Positions 23,312 to 35,110 of a stretch of 64,000 nt of DNA are shown one piece after another (within the stretch, counting starts at the first letter, position 1; every line of letters starts with the position of its first letter). The notes beneath the pieces are model-generated. The model saw only the letters and a program-made list of their open reading frames with translations, was not told the origin of the DNA and searched no databases. Source of the stretch: Metellina segmentata. Lineage: Eukaryota > Arthropoda > Arachnida > Araneae > Tetragnathidae. The translations under genes were made by a program, and so were the position numbers. The DNA lies in NCBI GenBank assembly GCA_947359465.1, contig OX375873.1, positions 133,316,899 to 133,380,898 on the forward strand, written 5' to 3'.

Positions 23312-25249
23312 GTCATACTTCAACCTGTATGGTACATCACTAAATTGAAGATGCAATGTCTCCCTATCCCATGGACCAGGTGTCCTCAGAGAGCGTTGAA
23401 CACTTTGCATTTTAAGGATTGAAGACCGTACCAGACCGTTCTGTCAAGACAAGAGCTGCCTAGCAATATATATGACATGGTGAAGGAATTAAGACCTTTC
23501 TGAACTGTACATGATCCTCAAACTTAACAACTTCTGCTCATATTTTCGATTCTGTAAGTGTCTCCGTGGGACAACTCCCGTATGAACACAGGTGCGATTT
23601 GAAAGTATTTTTGGACTTGGTCTGAATTTCAGCTTGGCCAAAGGGGACTCGTAACAACACTACTTTTGCTTTGTTACCCTTTTTCATAAATTTAAAAATG
23701 TTACTTTGTGTTATGTTTGGGTGTTGTATTGCAAGATACTATAAACCATTATATTAAATTATTAAAAAAAAAAAAGTAAATTCATCTCACATGAGACGTT
23801 TAATATTTTCTTCTTGGCTATTATAAGTTTTGGAAAAGCTTTTAATTTAAAACTTATGCAAATTCCCACAGTAGGATAAACAAAATAATATTTACATACT
23901 CGTAAAAATAGTTTAGCAAGGAAAAAGCCTTCGATGTAAAGCCTCATTAAATAACGAACTCTGTCCCAGACAGTCCCAGTGGTACTGTAAGACTCCTTTT
24001 GACTAGTTGGACTTCTTACTCGTATACTTTGTTACTGCTTCACACTGAGATTGCATATTGCTTTTAGTTAAATCTTTGCATTCGTGGTTAAAATACTTTA
24101 ACCATTTGATATAACAAATTATTATGTTTGAATGTTTCAATGTTAACTGTAAAGTTGGAATACTTGAAATTCTGTGTTTCAAAGCAAAATAATTTTGATT
24201 TTAAATCACAATTTAGTCATAAAATACCGTACGATAAAATTCTTATTTAGATTTAGGCCCCAAACAATACATTGAATGTGCTTGAGTATCAAAACTGGCT
24301 CAGTTCTTACACCATGACGTACAATACGATGCAAGATAAATGTGACTCATTTAACCTCTAGAATCTAATCAAACGGTTTTGTAAGTTGTACCCTTTAAAC
24401 TTCAGTTTCTTAAATAAGTTTTTCAGGATCGCATTAAATAAGTCTTTTATAAAACACTTGTATTTTTAACTGTATATCAGATTATATACAAAATTTAGAC
24501 TTTCATATAGAACTGTTTCAACACACTGAATTAAACCTGCATTAGCAAAATTGAATTAGATAAAATTATGAGTCTTTGTGTTAGAATAAAATTGTTAATA
24601 TCCTCATTTGAGAAACGAAAAAAGGTGTAGTGCAATTTTAACTTAATCCTTTTAAAGCAACAAAAAAAATTACAATAGATTAACATTAAGAGGAAATTGA
24701 CTTGGGGATTCATTGATCGGTCAAAGGGTTAATTCCTTTCGAAGAAAAAAAATTTTACTGAAACAAAGCGATTTTCAACGTGTATATAAAAATATTTTTT
24801 CTCGATAGATTGATAAAGGAATGTTCTTTACAACCTAATTAAAGTGGGTAGTTTTCAGCTTCGTATTAAATAAAGTTGAACTGTTCTCTTCAAAATAAAT
24901 CATCATAGTACAAATACAACATTTAACTTCACGCTTAAAAAACATTAGTTATTTTAATAGTAAAATAAACCTTTATTAAATTCGCTAAAAACAGAAAATA
25001 TTCGAAACATATACAACAATTATGTAATCACATAACTGATGTTATAACTTAGCTTTTGTTTCATAAATGTTTTAAATTCGTAAAAATTCTTAAGCTTTTA
25101 AATTTAGAGTTGAAGGTTGGTTTGTTTTATAGTGAAAGCCCAAATTTGATCAATCGACACCAAACAGAAGCCAAGACGATTTAAAGTAATAGCATACGTT
25201 CACACATAAGGGAAAGTTTAGCAAAAAATCTATATAAATAATAATGGAT
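23312..25249. other. Unassigned DNA
   Basis: The first 380 bp are GC-richer and unique in the window; the rest is AT-rich. No gene recognised. Confidence 0.45.
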
Positions 25250-25555
25250 AAAAATAATATGTTTGTGTGTACATTGAATATTTTCGACACATTTCAAGTT
25301 TTCTGTCTATTTTTGGTGTTTCTGATGCAAAAGTAGTCTGTTAAAGGTTTAGTGACAGTCCATCTGTCTGTCGTCTGTATGTGTGTGCTCATGCTACGTC
25401 CAAAAGACTGTATATATTTTACTGAAAATTTGCATACTGTGAGTACTTACATTCATTTCGTGACTAAACTTGGTCTCGTTAATCTATCTGTCTGTTTTCG
25501 TGTTCTATGTCCGATTTTCTGTTTATGTATTTGTACAGGAATCACGATACTTTAT
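25250..25555 (+). repeat. Family-H interspersed repeat, copy 2
   Basis: Matches 16640-16930 (inverted) and, more weakly, 42690-42960. It includes ATTTTCGACACATTTCAAG, CTGTCTGTCGTCTGTATG and GTCCGATTTTCTG blocks. The 73-residue frame at 25352 is a by-product. Confidence 0.7.
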
Positions 25556-25563
25556 TCCATATG

Positions 25564-26752
25564 CACTGAATAGCAATTGAATTAGAGACAGCTGAACTTT
25601 TGCAAATTTGGAGCTGTGAACAGGCCTGGAAACTGTTTGCTAATTACTGTTTGACAAGATAAGGAGTGCTGCTCACGGTTAAAGTAATAGTCAAAAGCAG
25701 TATGGTTAAGTGTTCGGTTCTAAACGCATTTGATCGTGGACAAATAGGGTTCGACGAATGGGTCACTTCATCTCGAAAGTAGTTCATAACTCGTATTTTC
25801 ACGCACCACTGTGTTATGTACCGTGAGTACGTCGATTTTAATAAAACAATTCCTTTCAGGGTCACCTTCCGAGAACAACAGCGTGTGGATGAGCGAGGTC
25901 GTCGTCGGCTAGCCCCCATTGTAACTGCGGATGGACGGCCACAGTGCAGCAAATCACCAGTTGATTCAACGCTGATGCACAACAACGTGTAAGCTGCCAC
26001 ACCATCCATAACCACCTCTTTTCCATGGGGTTCAAAAGCCATCCTCTCACGAGAGTCCCTCTGCTGACTGTACAATACAAGGCGCAACGATAAGTATTGG
26101 CGCGGGAACATCACCAATGGACCATCGAGATGTGGAAAAATGTTGTCTGGAGTGATCAGTAGAGATTCACTTTGGTACATGCCGATGGCAGAGAACGTGT
26201 ACGGCGTAAACCACACGAAGGCGATAGATGCTTCCTGCCAGCACATGGTGACTCTTCAGGCTGGTGGAGGTGGTATTCTCATCTGGGAACTGTTCACATG
26301 GACTGAAATGGGACCCTGGTGCGTTTGATATCGTCTCTCACCGGTGAACGTTAACGGGATATCCTTGACGACCATCTGCTCCCGTATGTTCGTTTTCGAC
26401 AGCACATTACAGAAGACAATGCACCGTGCAATCGCTCCCGAATAGTATCCCAATGGTTGGATAAACATTCCTCAGACCTGCACGTGGTTTCTTGGCCATC
26501 AAGGTCACTTGACTTCAATCCAGTCGAGCACATCTGATATGCAATTGAGAGAGATGTCGGAGCCTCAAGCCATCTTCCATATAATCGTCTCGAATTGTGG
26601 GAGATGGTTCAAGAGTCGTGGATTCGTATAACTTAAAACCGCTTCAAGTCTCTTGTCGAGTCTATGCCAAGTCGAATCGCCACAGTCATCAAGGTGAAAA
26701 GTGGTGCTACGCGCTACTACACAGGTGTCCCTAATTCAATTGCTCTTCAGTG
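25564..26752 (+). mobile_element. Second Tc1-like transposon, inactive
   Basis: Terminal inverted repeats CACTGAATAGCAATTGAATT and, at the other end inverted, CACTGAAGAGCAATTGAATT. TA follows the right end at 26753-26754; the left TA is decayed to TG. The 1.19-kb length fits a Tc1 element. It belongs to a different Tc1 subgroup from the element at 8278-9658, judging by both protein motifs and terminal repeats. Confidence 0.88.
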
Positions 26753-26757
26753 TATTT
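25690..26757 (+). pseudogene. Tc1-type transposase pseudogene
   Basis: Plus-strand DDE transposase remnant. The N-terminal part shows FDRGQI and RRMGH. The middle part has GRRRLAPIVTADGRP and MGFKSHPLTRVPLLT-type blocks. The first catalytic Asp is kept in VVWSDQ, but the next codon is a TAG stop (near 26159). GGGGILIWELFTWTEMGPW follows. The second catalytic Asp is kept in EDNAPCNRSRI, and the third region reads PVEHI then TGA where Trp is expected. The C-terminus reads ELWEMVQESWIRI, stop, then SMPSRIATVIKVKSGATRY. A large antisense ORF at 25644-26246 is only its shadow. The gene is dead by several independent stops and shifts. Confidence 0.9.
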
Positions 26758-27199
26758 GAATACAATGCTTTTTATTTTATACAGAGTATTTTAGTTTAGT
26801 GAATACAATATTTAACTTTCTTTGTTTTCATATTTGGTATAAATATGTATACTTAAAATAATTTGATAATTGGTTGAGAAATCTGGAATGTATATTGAGT
26901 ATTGCGATTACTTGTATTGTTTTACCTATAATGTTAAAAAAGGAATTATTTTTACGAAAATGATTTTTTTACGAAATTTCCACTCTGATGCTTTATTTAT
27001 ATCGAGTCGTATTTCTGTTCTTTACGAATATAAACGAATGGAGAATCCAAGAAGATCCGGTCATCCGATGCTGAGCGTCAAAGGGGCACGGCGAGAATGC
27101 TTCAAAGTTGAGGCGTAGCACCGCTTACATAATTTCATCAAACTAAGGCCTCCTTTGTGCGAGCAAGACCTTTTAGATGCCATTTGTTTCGTCTCTTTA
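26758..27199. other. Unassigned DNA
   Basis: AT-rich, with a GC-richer patch at 27040-27180 of unknown nature. Confidence 0.45.
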
Positions 27200-28260
27200 C
27201 GGCTTATAAATAAAAAATAGAAACGGATACTCGTGTTGGTTGATCACATGCAGTGATATATATCTGTTTTTCTTTCACTTTGAAAAAATTTCACATTTCT
27301 AAAATTTGTTTAATTTTAGTTGTAAGTTATGACAATTGTGCTAGATCGAGAAATATAAACACGAATCACGAATTAATATCTTAGAACACCTTTTTTCGCC
27401 ACAGGATTTACTTTATTTAATTTCGCTGTTTTTTGTTTTGCATATTTATTATTTTAGTAAATTTCATTTCCTTTTCCTCATACGAAACAAGACCACAAAG
27501 TATTCAATTTAGAGTGAAGATAAGTCAGAATATAAAGCAAATATTTAATGTAATTTTCGCTTTATTGAAAATAATAATAATGTTAAGTGAGTTTTGAAAA
27601 ATTAAAAGAGTCTTAGTCATGATGACAGAAGGTTAAGGTGATTTTTTTTAAGAGTTGAAGCTATATTTAAACAGTTTAATATATGTTAAAACTTTATTGA
27701 AAACAAAGATTTTCTTTTATAAAAACAATGTCAAATCGATTTATCATATTTTTAATTGAATAGGTTACCTTTGTAGGTCTGTACAGAAGACATTCAATTT
27801 TGAAACAAGCTCTTTTATTTTTAGCCGTGCTACAAAATATAATTTTCAAGAAAAAATTAATTCACTTCAACAAAACTAGGTGACGAACATCTTAACAAAT
27901 TAATTTGTCATCCTTCCCTTACAGATGGCGAAATTCTACAATGTCGCAGGCTTGATACTTGAGTGCCCAAGTAAAAATAAACATTGTTTCGTTGACTTAG
28001 AATGCGAGAGCACTCGCCGTAGGTTCGTCATTTTTGTTAATTGAGTTGAGCATGAAAAGAACTTAAGAAAGGAAATTCCAAATTTCCTTGAAAATCATCT
28101 TTTGTAGTTGTAATCTTAGTAGCTTTGTCACACAGCAAGGGTGCGATGTATGCAAAATGTATTACATGCATGTATATACATATGTAAGATTTGTCTTCAA
28201 AGTAGGTTGTCAATGATTATAACAATTTCGAGAAAAGGTGGTATTTTATTCCACGAAAGA
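27200..28260 (+). repeat. Family-I interspersed repeat, copy 2 (uninterrupted)
   Basis: The most complete copy and free of SINE insertions, so it gives the empty sites for copy 1. It shares a GCGATGTATG...TATTACATG segment, a TTTCGCTGTTTTTTGTTTTG block and a CACAAAGTATTCAATTTAG block. No coding potential seen. Confidence 0.7.
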
Positions 28261-30418
28261 CAAAAGTGATTGTGTATTCTCATCATTTGTTCAATCAGGA
28301 AACAAATTCAACTCGAGTAAGGTCAGGTAACTTTGCTAATGGAGAAATAAATCCATCCAGTCACTTTTAATATAGAAAAGCTTTAAAATCTGTAAAAGTG
28401 GTTTCTTTGTATTTATTGTATTCGTGTAAGGAACAAGGAACCAGAGGGTCGGTTTACTGGATTTTTAAGCGACAAGTGCGATATTTAGCTAAGCTGAGCC
28501 AAACACAAGACAATTTAAGGAAAAGTGCATTTCCAACAATAATATTTACTGACACAAAAGAGAGAAATATAACCAATTAGGATAAAAGTAAGATGTACAA
28601 ACTATAAAATAGAAGTAGTGCTAAAAAAATTATTTTTCATAAATCATATGCTATTTGTATTTTTCAACATTTTTTTTCTTCTATTTTTCAAACTTTTGAC
28701 AGCCAATTCATCCCAAGTGACGCCAGTTGGTAATATTATCACTTAAGAATCCCAATAAAGTACAGGCAGAATACAACACATCAGGAGTATTTCATAGGTG
28801 CTGCAATTAAAAAAAAAAGCATTTCTCAAACAAAAATTATAATACTCACTATTTAATCCAAAAAATAAATAAAAATTAGTTTTCAGGCAATATTTTAAAA
28901 TTCATTCAGCAAGCAAAGCTGTACACGTATTAAACGCACTCCTATGCTCTTGAATCTATTTGAAACATCCAGGTTGAATGCGTATTGTAATTTGAGAATT
29001 TGTAAGCATTTTCACTCTCCAAGAGTAACGAGATTTTCTAGTTAAGTAGATTGATTTTACTCCATAAAACACATAATGGCTAAATACGAATATAAAAAAC
29101 AACATTAGTTAAAAAGGTCAAAACAGGTTTGAAGTCATTCAAGGAATATTGCAGTTTTTAAAACAAATATATGCACGTGAAGCCCTTAGAGCGTTAACAT
29201 CAACATAAAGTGCGTAATAAATATTACAGAGTGAACATCAGATAGTGCATTCATATTTTAAACAAGTTATACTTACATGACTTGACTTAGCATGGTTTTT
29301 TCTTGTTACAATAGATTGACAGCATCATTTATCATCTAGAAATTTCTTACCTTGGGCTTCGCTACATTTCGTAACTATATATATACACATGAAATAAGAT
29401 GCTGTCTGATCCCACAGGGGGTATTGTCCTAATGCAGATCCTCACATACAGGTATGTGTAGTAGGGTGGAGCGAAAAACAAGAATTTCGGAAATTGAAAA
29501 CGCCTATGGTGGGAATAGTTGGGGACTACCATGCTTGTTAATAATACAAAATATGAGCTAAACCAATTAATATCTTCAGGTGCCAAAATCACTTTGAAAT
29601 TTCGAAATTTTGCCAATTTCTTCACAAAAATAATAATAACGCATTTAAAAAATTTAATACATCTTATTCAAAGCCATGGGTGGATGAAATGAACTTCCCA
29701 TATTGTAAAAAAAAAAGTGTTACACCTAACATTATCCCGGAAATTAAAAATTTTACACTTTTTTTAGAGCGCTATATCACGCACGTCTCCACTCCTCTCA
29801 ATAGACTCACTGCATTCCTCGCTACTGGGGTGCACGGTCGCTTCCCTTTCTTTGCTTGCTTATAATCGGTACATCACTTTTATTTCACCACATGGAGTGG
29901 AGGTGTCTGGGTTTCTTTAAATACCCGCCCACTTATTTTGTAAATATCTAGTAGGTGTATGCTCCTGCAAAAATGCCCTACCGATCTAGTCTATCGAAGA
30001 AAACTAAGTTCTTTGTTCAAATTGGTTCGCTTTCGTTTGTTAGTGTGTATTTTACTGTGTATTTTTATTTATTTTAGATATTTTTTTCATCGAATTTTAA
30101 TCTTTAAGTTCAGTTTTGTTTGTTAAGAATACACGCTTCTGTGAATAAGTCGGAATGCCTAGGACACGAAAATGAGAATTAACCGTTTCAAATACATAAA
30201 AGAGAGGTAATTGCAAATGTGTAATTGTTTACATGTCTCAAGAGAGAAGGGCAGGTATCAGCAAATTTGGATAAACTAACTATATTGGAATTATGAATAA
30301 CAAAACCCTGTTCATTTAAAAGTAAACAATGAAACAAAAACTGAATATTTGCTAATAAAAAATAATTTTCCCCTCTAAGAAGTTTTAAAAACATTGCAGA
30401 AGTAACTTCACAATTAAA
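28261..30418. other. Unassigned AT-rich DNA
   Basis: No gene supportable. An AGGGTGGAGCGAAAAAC segment at 29463 and a CTCCACTCC/GGAGTGGAGG pair near 29788 and 29894 hint at an old transposon, but boundaries could not be set. Confidence 0.4.
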
Positions 30419-30523
30419 TCGGTGATTCCAAATTGCGAGGTGTGGTCCTCCGCTCCTCCGGTATTGATCACGGACCGTCGCCAATATCGCTTTGTGTTGC
30501 TTCAGTGCGACATCAACTTAATT
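30419..30523 (+). mobile_element. SINE-A 3' fragment
   Basis: Matches the SINE-A tail: TTGCGAGGTG, ATTGATCACGGACCGTCG and TTTGTGTTGC, then GTGCGACATCAACTTAAT. 5'-truncated and diverged. Confidence 0.75.
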
Positions 30524-30799
30524 ATGTACCTAAAACAACTTCCTCGAAACTTCCTCACTGTATAAAAATATATGAAAAGGGTATTTTGTATTAGTTTTGC
30601 CCATAAAAGAGGTTTATGCATTTTGGGAGCAGTCATCAATTTAAGACATATATAACATCTCCGGTATCAGGCATAGAAGACTAGATGTACCTACATGAAT
30701 GTGACGTTACTAAGATTAAAATTACACCCACTCAAAATTTAATTTACGCTCTCTATTGTCTTTCTAATGGCTATCAGTACTCTGAGGGTGCTCGTTAAA
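30524..30799. other. Unassigned AT-rich DNA
   Basis: Nothing recognised. Confidence 0.5.
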
Positions 30800-31724
30800 G
30801 GCGCGTTCTCACGAATGGAGTAAAATTGACCAATTATAGTTGATAATAAAAGTTAAATATGACTTGAATCAATTTTTGTTCACACATTTCAATAGAAACT
30901 GTTCAACAGTTTCATTTTTAAAATGTCGTCGAAAGCAGCTGTCCGTAAAGTTGTACAGATAGTAACAGTTTTGTTAAAAGAACTAAATACAAGTTTATTT
31001 AACAACAGAAGAAATCGTAAGAAACGTCGTTTTAGCTAGTATTATATATCATATGGCTCCTGCAAATCATCTGAGCATTGTTCTCTGTTGCATGATTCAT
31101 TTTAAACTGATGACGACCATTGAGTTAGTTGTATAATGAGAAAGTGAAAACACAGGTGATGTTTTTAAGAGTTATAATCGCTTTTGTGTTATTACAGTTT
31201 GAATTTGTACCTGGCAGATGATTGCATCGTAAAGAGACATCTGTTTTAGCAGGACAGTAACATATTTAGCAAATATGTCGAGTTCACCATTAGTCTAATT
31301 TTTATTACCTTGCACAACTCTATGAAGTTTATCAATTGCAACTCTTGCATCTTTATTTTTTTATTTATCCTGTCGGTGGTTATGATACAGTTCTGAAAAT
31401 ATTAGCATCACACTTTTAGACAACTTGAGGCTCCTTTTGAGCTTTTGTATACCTAAAACAAAATGCAGACTCGTGTGGCGTAATCAGTTGAAAGCGAACT
31501 TGACAGTCAACTGAAGTTCACACGTTTCAAGACAAGTTTCAACTTGAAAGCAGATGTATGACTCAACACTTGAACGATAAAGTTTGAATGGGTCAAACTT
31601 TTCTTGATCCACTAAAAAGTTGTTCAACTCTGTTGAAACAAAGGTTCTCACTATAGTGTTTTCATTCAACATTTTGTTGATCAACTATAATCGGTCAATT
31701 AAACTTGAATCGTGAGAACGCGCC
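30800..31724 (+). mobile_element. PIF/Harbinger-like deletion derivative
   Basis: Terminal inverted repeats of about 45 bp begin GGCGCGTTCTCACGA at 30800 and at the inverted right end 31724. Both continue with AATTGACC and ATTATAGTTGAT. Inside, a short frame from 30924 resembles the start of Harbinger transposases. No clean 3-bp duplication is visible at the ends. Too short for an autonomous element. Confidence 0.75.
30924..31037 (+). pseudogene. N-terminal remnant of a Harbinger-type transposase
   Basis: ATG-initiated frame of 37 codons: MSSKAAVRKVVQ..., then LFNNRRNRKKRRFS and a stop. An Arg/Lys-rich RNRRKRRFWVRP-like block near the N-terminus is typical of PIF/Harbinger DDE transposases, so this is read as the first exon-like piece of such a gene, cut off by a TAG. 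The catalytic region is absent from the element. The match is short, so it rests partly on the terminal repeats around it. Confidence 0.5.
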
Positions 31725-32165
31725 GAAAAAAAATAAATCCATCCGCAATATTGAAACAGGACTTAAAAAAATCTCATCAATCTAATGGTATTCAATTTTT
31801 GCAATCGAACCTTTTTTTATTACTTTGATTCATCTGAAAAATTATTAGATTCCAAACAATTAAATTAAAACAATTTCCCTTTCCCAACAGCAAAATCTTT
31901 ATTTAAACATGCAAAATATTTTATTTATACAATAATGCTTCTGTAAAATTTTTTTTTATGAAAAAAGTACTTATGTTTTTCCACGGAGAATTTAGGTTTT
32001 TAATAAGCTCACAAATAGATACTAAGAATTGCGCATTACCAGTTCTAAACTTTGCGACTTTCGGTTTTTAATGTTAAAATGATAGTTTCAGAGAATCCGA
32101 AACGAATTCATATTTTAAATTTTATCTTCAGGTTAAAAGCATCCTTGAAGTTTATTAATTGCACA
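31725..32165. other. Unassigned AT-rich DNA
   Basis: Nothing recognised. Confidence 0.5.
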
Positions 32166-32550
32166 ACTTCCATCTGAGTGTCCTCCTCTTCAAACACCCG
32201 AAAACGCAGATCGCGTCAAAAAGTGGCGCATAACTCAATTAAAATTTCCACAGCCCTCGCCCCGTGTCTCGGAAAATCGACTTCCAGCAGCATCGATTCG
32301 TTGCACAACCTGGAGTTCTCCACCATCCCCCGAAGAAAGGTTTCCTTTCTGCGAAGTAAGGGCGCGAAGAACTCTTTGAGCGATTATCTGTGTCCGAGCT
32401 CTCGGCGGTAATGAAGAGCTTTCGTGAGGCCCGAGGTCCCGCCGAACACAATTAAAAGCGAATTAAGGCTCGGCGCAGAATTAGCCGCAAATTGAAAAAA
32501 GCGGCCGACCGGAAGATTCCCCGCGCCAAAGAGTGAATCGGCTTCCCTTT
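32166..32550. other. GC-richer unique island
   Basis: Sharp change in composition, with CpG-containing runs and AATTAA-type homeodomain-like words (for example near 32450-32470 and 32487). Frames on both strands (32178-32411, 32239-32451) give unrecognised proteins. Regulatory or conserved noncoding function is a composition-based guess. Confidence 0.4.
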
Positions 32551-33365
32551 AATTTTCGTTCGAGGGTCTTCGTGAGGCGACAGGGATTGGGATCAAGAAC
32601 AAAAGGCCGGACTTCGGGAGAAGGAAGCGCGGCGGACGAAAGCTTCCTCCCCGAGATTCAACGGTTTAGAGTTCCAACTGGTGTAATAGTTTTTGCTCCT
32701 GGTGGTCTTTTGAAGGTTTATTCACTTATTAAACTGCTCTATATTAGCATTTAGGATTATGTCTGGTGTTTTTAAGGCTTAGTCCTCCGATTACAAGGAG
32801 GTTGGCTGGTTTTAGGTGGTAAGACACAAAAGCCATATTTGGCCGAGTTGCACCAAATATTTTCGTTCGAGGCTGGCTTTAGGTGCAAGAGCAATATCTT
32901 GCCGAGCTGCGCCAAATATTTTCGTTTGATGGTCTTTGTCGAAGGTATATTAGCATTTAGGATTATGACTGTTTTTAAGGTTTAGTCCTCCGCTTACATG
33001 AAGGTTGGCTGGCTTTAGGTGCTAGAACGCAAGAGCGATATTTGACCGAGCTGCGCCAAATATTTTCGTTCGAAGGTCTTCGTGAAGCGACAGGGATTGA
33101 GATCAAGAATAAAAGGCTGGACTTCAGGGGAAGGAAGTGCGGCGGACGAAAGCTTCCTCCCCGAGATTCAATGGTTTAAAGTTCCAAATAGTGTAATAGT
33201 TTTTGCTCCTGTTGGTCTTTGATGGTTTATTTACTTATTAAACTGCTCTATATTAGCATTTTGGATAATGTCTGGTGTTTTTACGGCTTAGTCCTCCTCT
33301 TACAAGAAGGTTGGCTGGCTTTAGGTTCTTGGATGCAAGAGCCATATTTAACCGAGCTGCGCCAA
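32551..33365 (+). repeat. Nested local tandem duplication, unit about 515 bp
   Basis: The segment starting TTCGTTCGAGGGTCTTCGTG (32551) recurs from 33066 and follows the same order for about 300 bp, through CGGCGGACGAAAGCTTCCTC and AAACTGCTCTATATTAGCAT. Within the unit, a GTTGGCTGGCTTTAGGTG...CGAGCTGCGCCAAATA block appears four times (about 32800, 32870, 33003 and 33310). That block is the family-G head, and the last copy runs on into a full family-G body. Confidence 0.85.
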
Positions 33366-33560
33366 ATATAGCCCAACGTCAAGTAAGGGAGGTCGTGAAA
33401 GAGAGAAAACAGATATAGGGGAAAGATTAGCTGGATGAAAGTTGAAAATCATCGCGTGAGTATCACAGGAGCGTGAACAACGTCTTTACTAATGACAGTA
33501 AACCTCATGGGAAAAGGAAAGATGACTAGAGTACCTTGGGTCCGTAGAGAAGGTATGCCC
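33310..33560 (+). repeat. Family-G interspersed repeat, copy 2
   Basis: Head plus body: GAGCTGCGCCAAATA, CCAACGTCAAGTAAG, then TTTACTAATGACAGTAAACC and CTAGAGTACCTTGGG. It aligns with 3008-3265 and 50728-50955. Confidence 0.7.
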
Positions 33561-33578
33561 CTGAATGTCATTTACTAA

Positions 33579-34330
33579 AGCTTCGGTTTCCTAAGAAAGC
33601 GTTGCCGTGATCTAGCGGCCGTGATGTAGCGGTGAGTGGAGTCACTAAAACGTTGTTTATGCTAACACATGGTGTTGTTTTCCTAGAGAGCGTTGTTTGT
33701 GAACGTAACGCGAAAATTATCGGAGCCGCCATTTCCATGACTGTCGTCATAGCGGTCTCAAACAGTTGGGGAACGGTTTTTTTCTTGTAGCGGCAATATT
33801 TCATTTGCTGCGCGAAGAGGAAAAATATAAATAAACATTTTTGACTGCCATTGATTAATTCGTTTTTGTAAAATCGGGATCGTTAAACACACAATAAAAA
33901 TCTCAACGGATTTGAAACATGCGGAAAATTTGACACCAGATAGATACCTTAAATGTGATTTTCTTTAAATAAATAATTAATTATTTAATAAATAATTAAA
34001 TAATAAAATGGTAAATAATTGAATAATAAAGCTGTTTTTGATATCGATCTGGAGTAGAAATTTAAGCTGATTTGAAATCTGTTGAAATTTTCACTCTATC
34101 TTCAATGATCCCAAAGTTAGAAACTTTGAGCTAGAGAATAAAAAACCGTTTTGTTTCTCGAATAAAATAAACCACCACAGCCATCTCTGTTGCCCATTCT
34201 CCAACGTATTCTGTCCGCCTAAATTGACACCTCTGGACTCTTATTTTGACGGTCGTCTAGTTATGCCCGCGGCATCATGACTTATCACGGCTGTAAGATA
34301 ACGGTTCCACTTTGTTAGGAAACCGAAGCT
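33579..34330. mobile_element. TIR element flanked by TAA (family M)
   Basis: About 752 bp with terminal inverted repeats AGCTTCGGTTTCCTAAGAAA and, inverted at the right, AGCTTCGGTTTCCTAACAAA. Similarity continues with CCGT/AGCGGCCGTGAT words. TAA lies directly outside both ends (33576-33578 and 34331-34333). A 3-bp TWA-type duplication would fit PIF/Harbinger, but the ends differ from 30800-31724. No transposase. Confidence 0.6.
33860..33975 (+). repeat. Family-D repeat, copy 1
   Basis: Matches 56275-56365: GATCGTT, then TGCGGAAAATTT, and CCTTAAATGTGATTTTCTT. It lies inside the family-M element, so it may simply be part of another family-M remnant at 56.3 kb. Confidence 0.7.
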
Positions 34331-34454
34331 TAAGAGGTGATGGTATGCCATAAAAAATTAGTAATAGAATAAAATAATCGACGGAGATCGTTATTAACAC
34401 CGCTACATGCAGATAAAAGGACGTTATAAATTCACCTGCCTAGCAGCATGAATT

Positions 34455-35080
34455 ACGAAGATCGTTCGGAAAGTAATGCCAGTTTGAGCATGTGAACCAC
34501 TTTGATAGTGGCAGGTGCACCGTTCAAGGTCTACCAGTATTAAGAACTCGTGTGCCCGCTGTCTACATAATTACACTGTATTATAACGTTTTTTTTTTTT
34601 TTTGGTTAGCGAACAAAATGTCTAAGAAAATCGAGCGTACCGCAAAATGTGAAGTGAGATCTGTGATATGATTTCTAAACACAAAAAATGTGCGACCAGG
34701 CGAAATGTATCGTGAAATAAAAGCAGTATATGGTGATGTGATGATTGAATCCTGTCTGCGTCGTCGGAGCCGAAAGTTTATGAGGGAAGAGAGAATGTCC
34801 ATGATGAGGAGCGATATGGCCACCCAAGTGTCATTACGGATGAGCTTGTCAAGTCTGTCGACAAATTCATCCAACAAGATCGGAGTGGGACTTCGGATGA
34901 AATTCATGATAAATTTTCACATACGTCTCGCACTATCTTTTTCGAAATGGTAACAAATCACCTCAAATTCAGAAAAATTTATATGTAAGGTAGGTGCTAA
35001 GCATGCTCAATGACGACCACAAAAGCTTAAAGACGTTACTACTTATCTCAATGGACTGGCGACAGATGAGTATGACGGTG
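34455..35080 (+). mobile_element. Mariner-like element, 5' part only
   Basis: Begins with a GTTCGGAAAGTAATGCC end typical of some mariner terminal repeats, then a 5' leader with a long T run. A broken transposase start follows from 34618. The catalytic two-thirds and the right terminal repeat are missing. Confidence 0.7.
34618..35010 (+). pseudogene. Mariner transposase N-terminal pseudogene
   Basis: From the ATG at 34618 the frame reads MSKKIERTAKCEVRSVI, then TGA where Arg is expected, then FLNTKNVRPGEMYREIKAVY. It shifts frame near 34760. In the shifted frame LVKSVDKFIQQDRSGTSDEI and FEMVTNHLKFRKI follow, before a stop near 35000. This is the N-terminal HTH half of a mariner transposase; the DDD catalytic domain is absent. 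The identification rests on the recognisable order of mariner N-terminal blocks. Confidence 0.8.
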
Positions 35081-35110
35081 GGTTTTTGTTTTAGTATCTT
35101 TTTAACTTAA

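Noticed and set aside
25644..26246. 200-residue minus-strand ORF
   Set aside because: It lies antisense to the Tc1-type transposase remnant, whose plus-strand motifs are clear.
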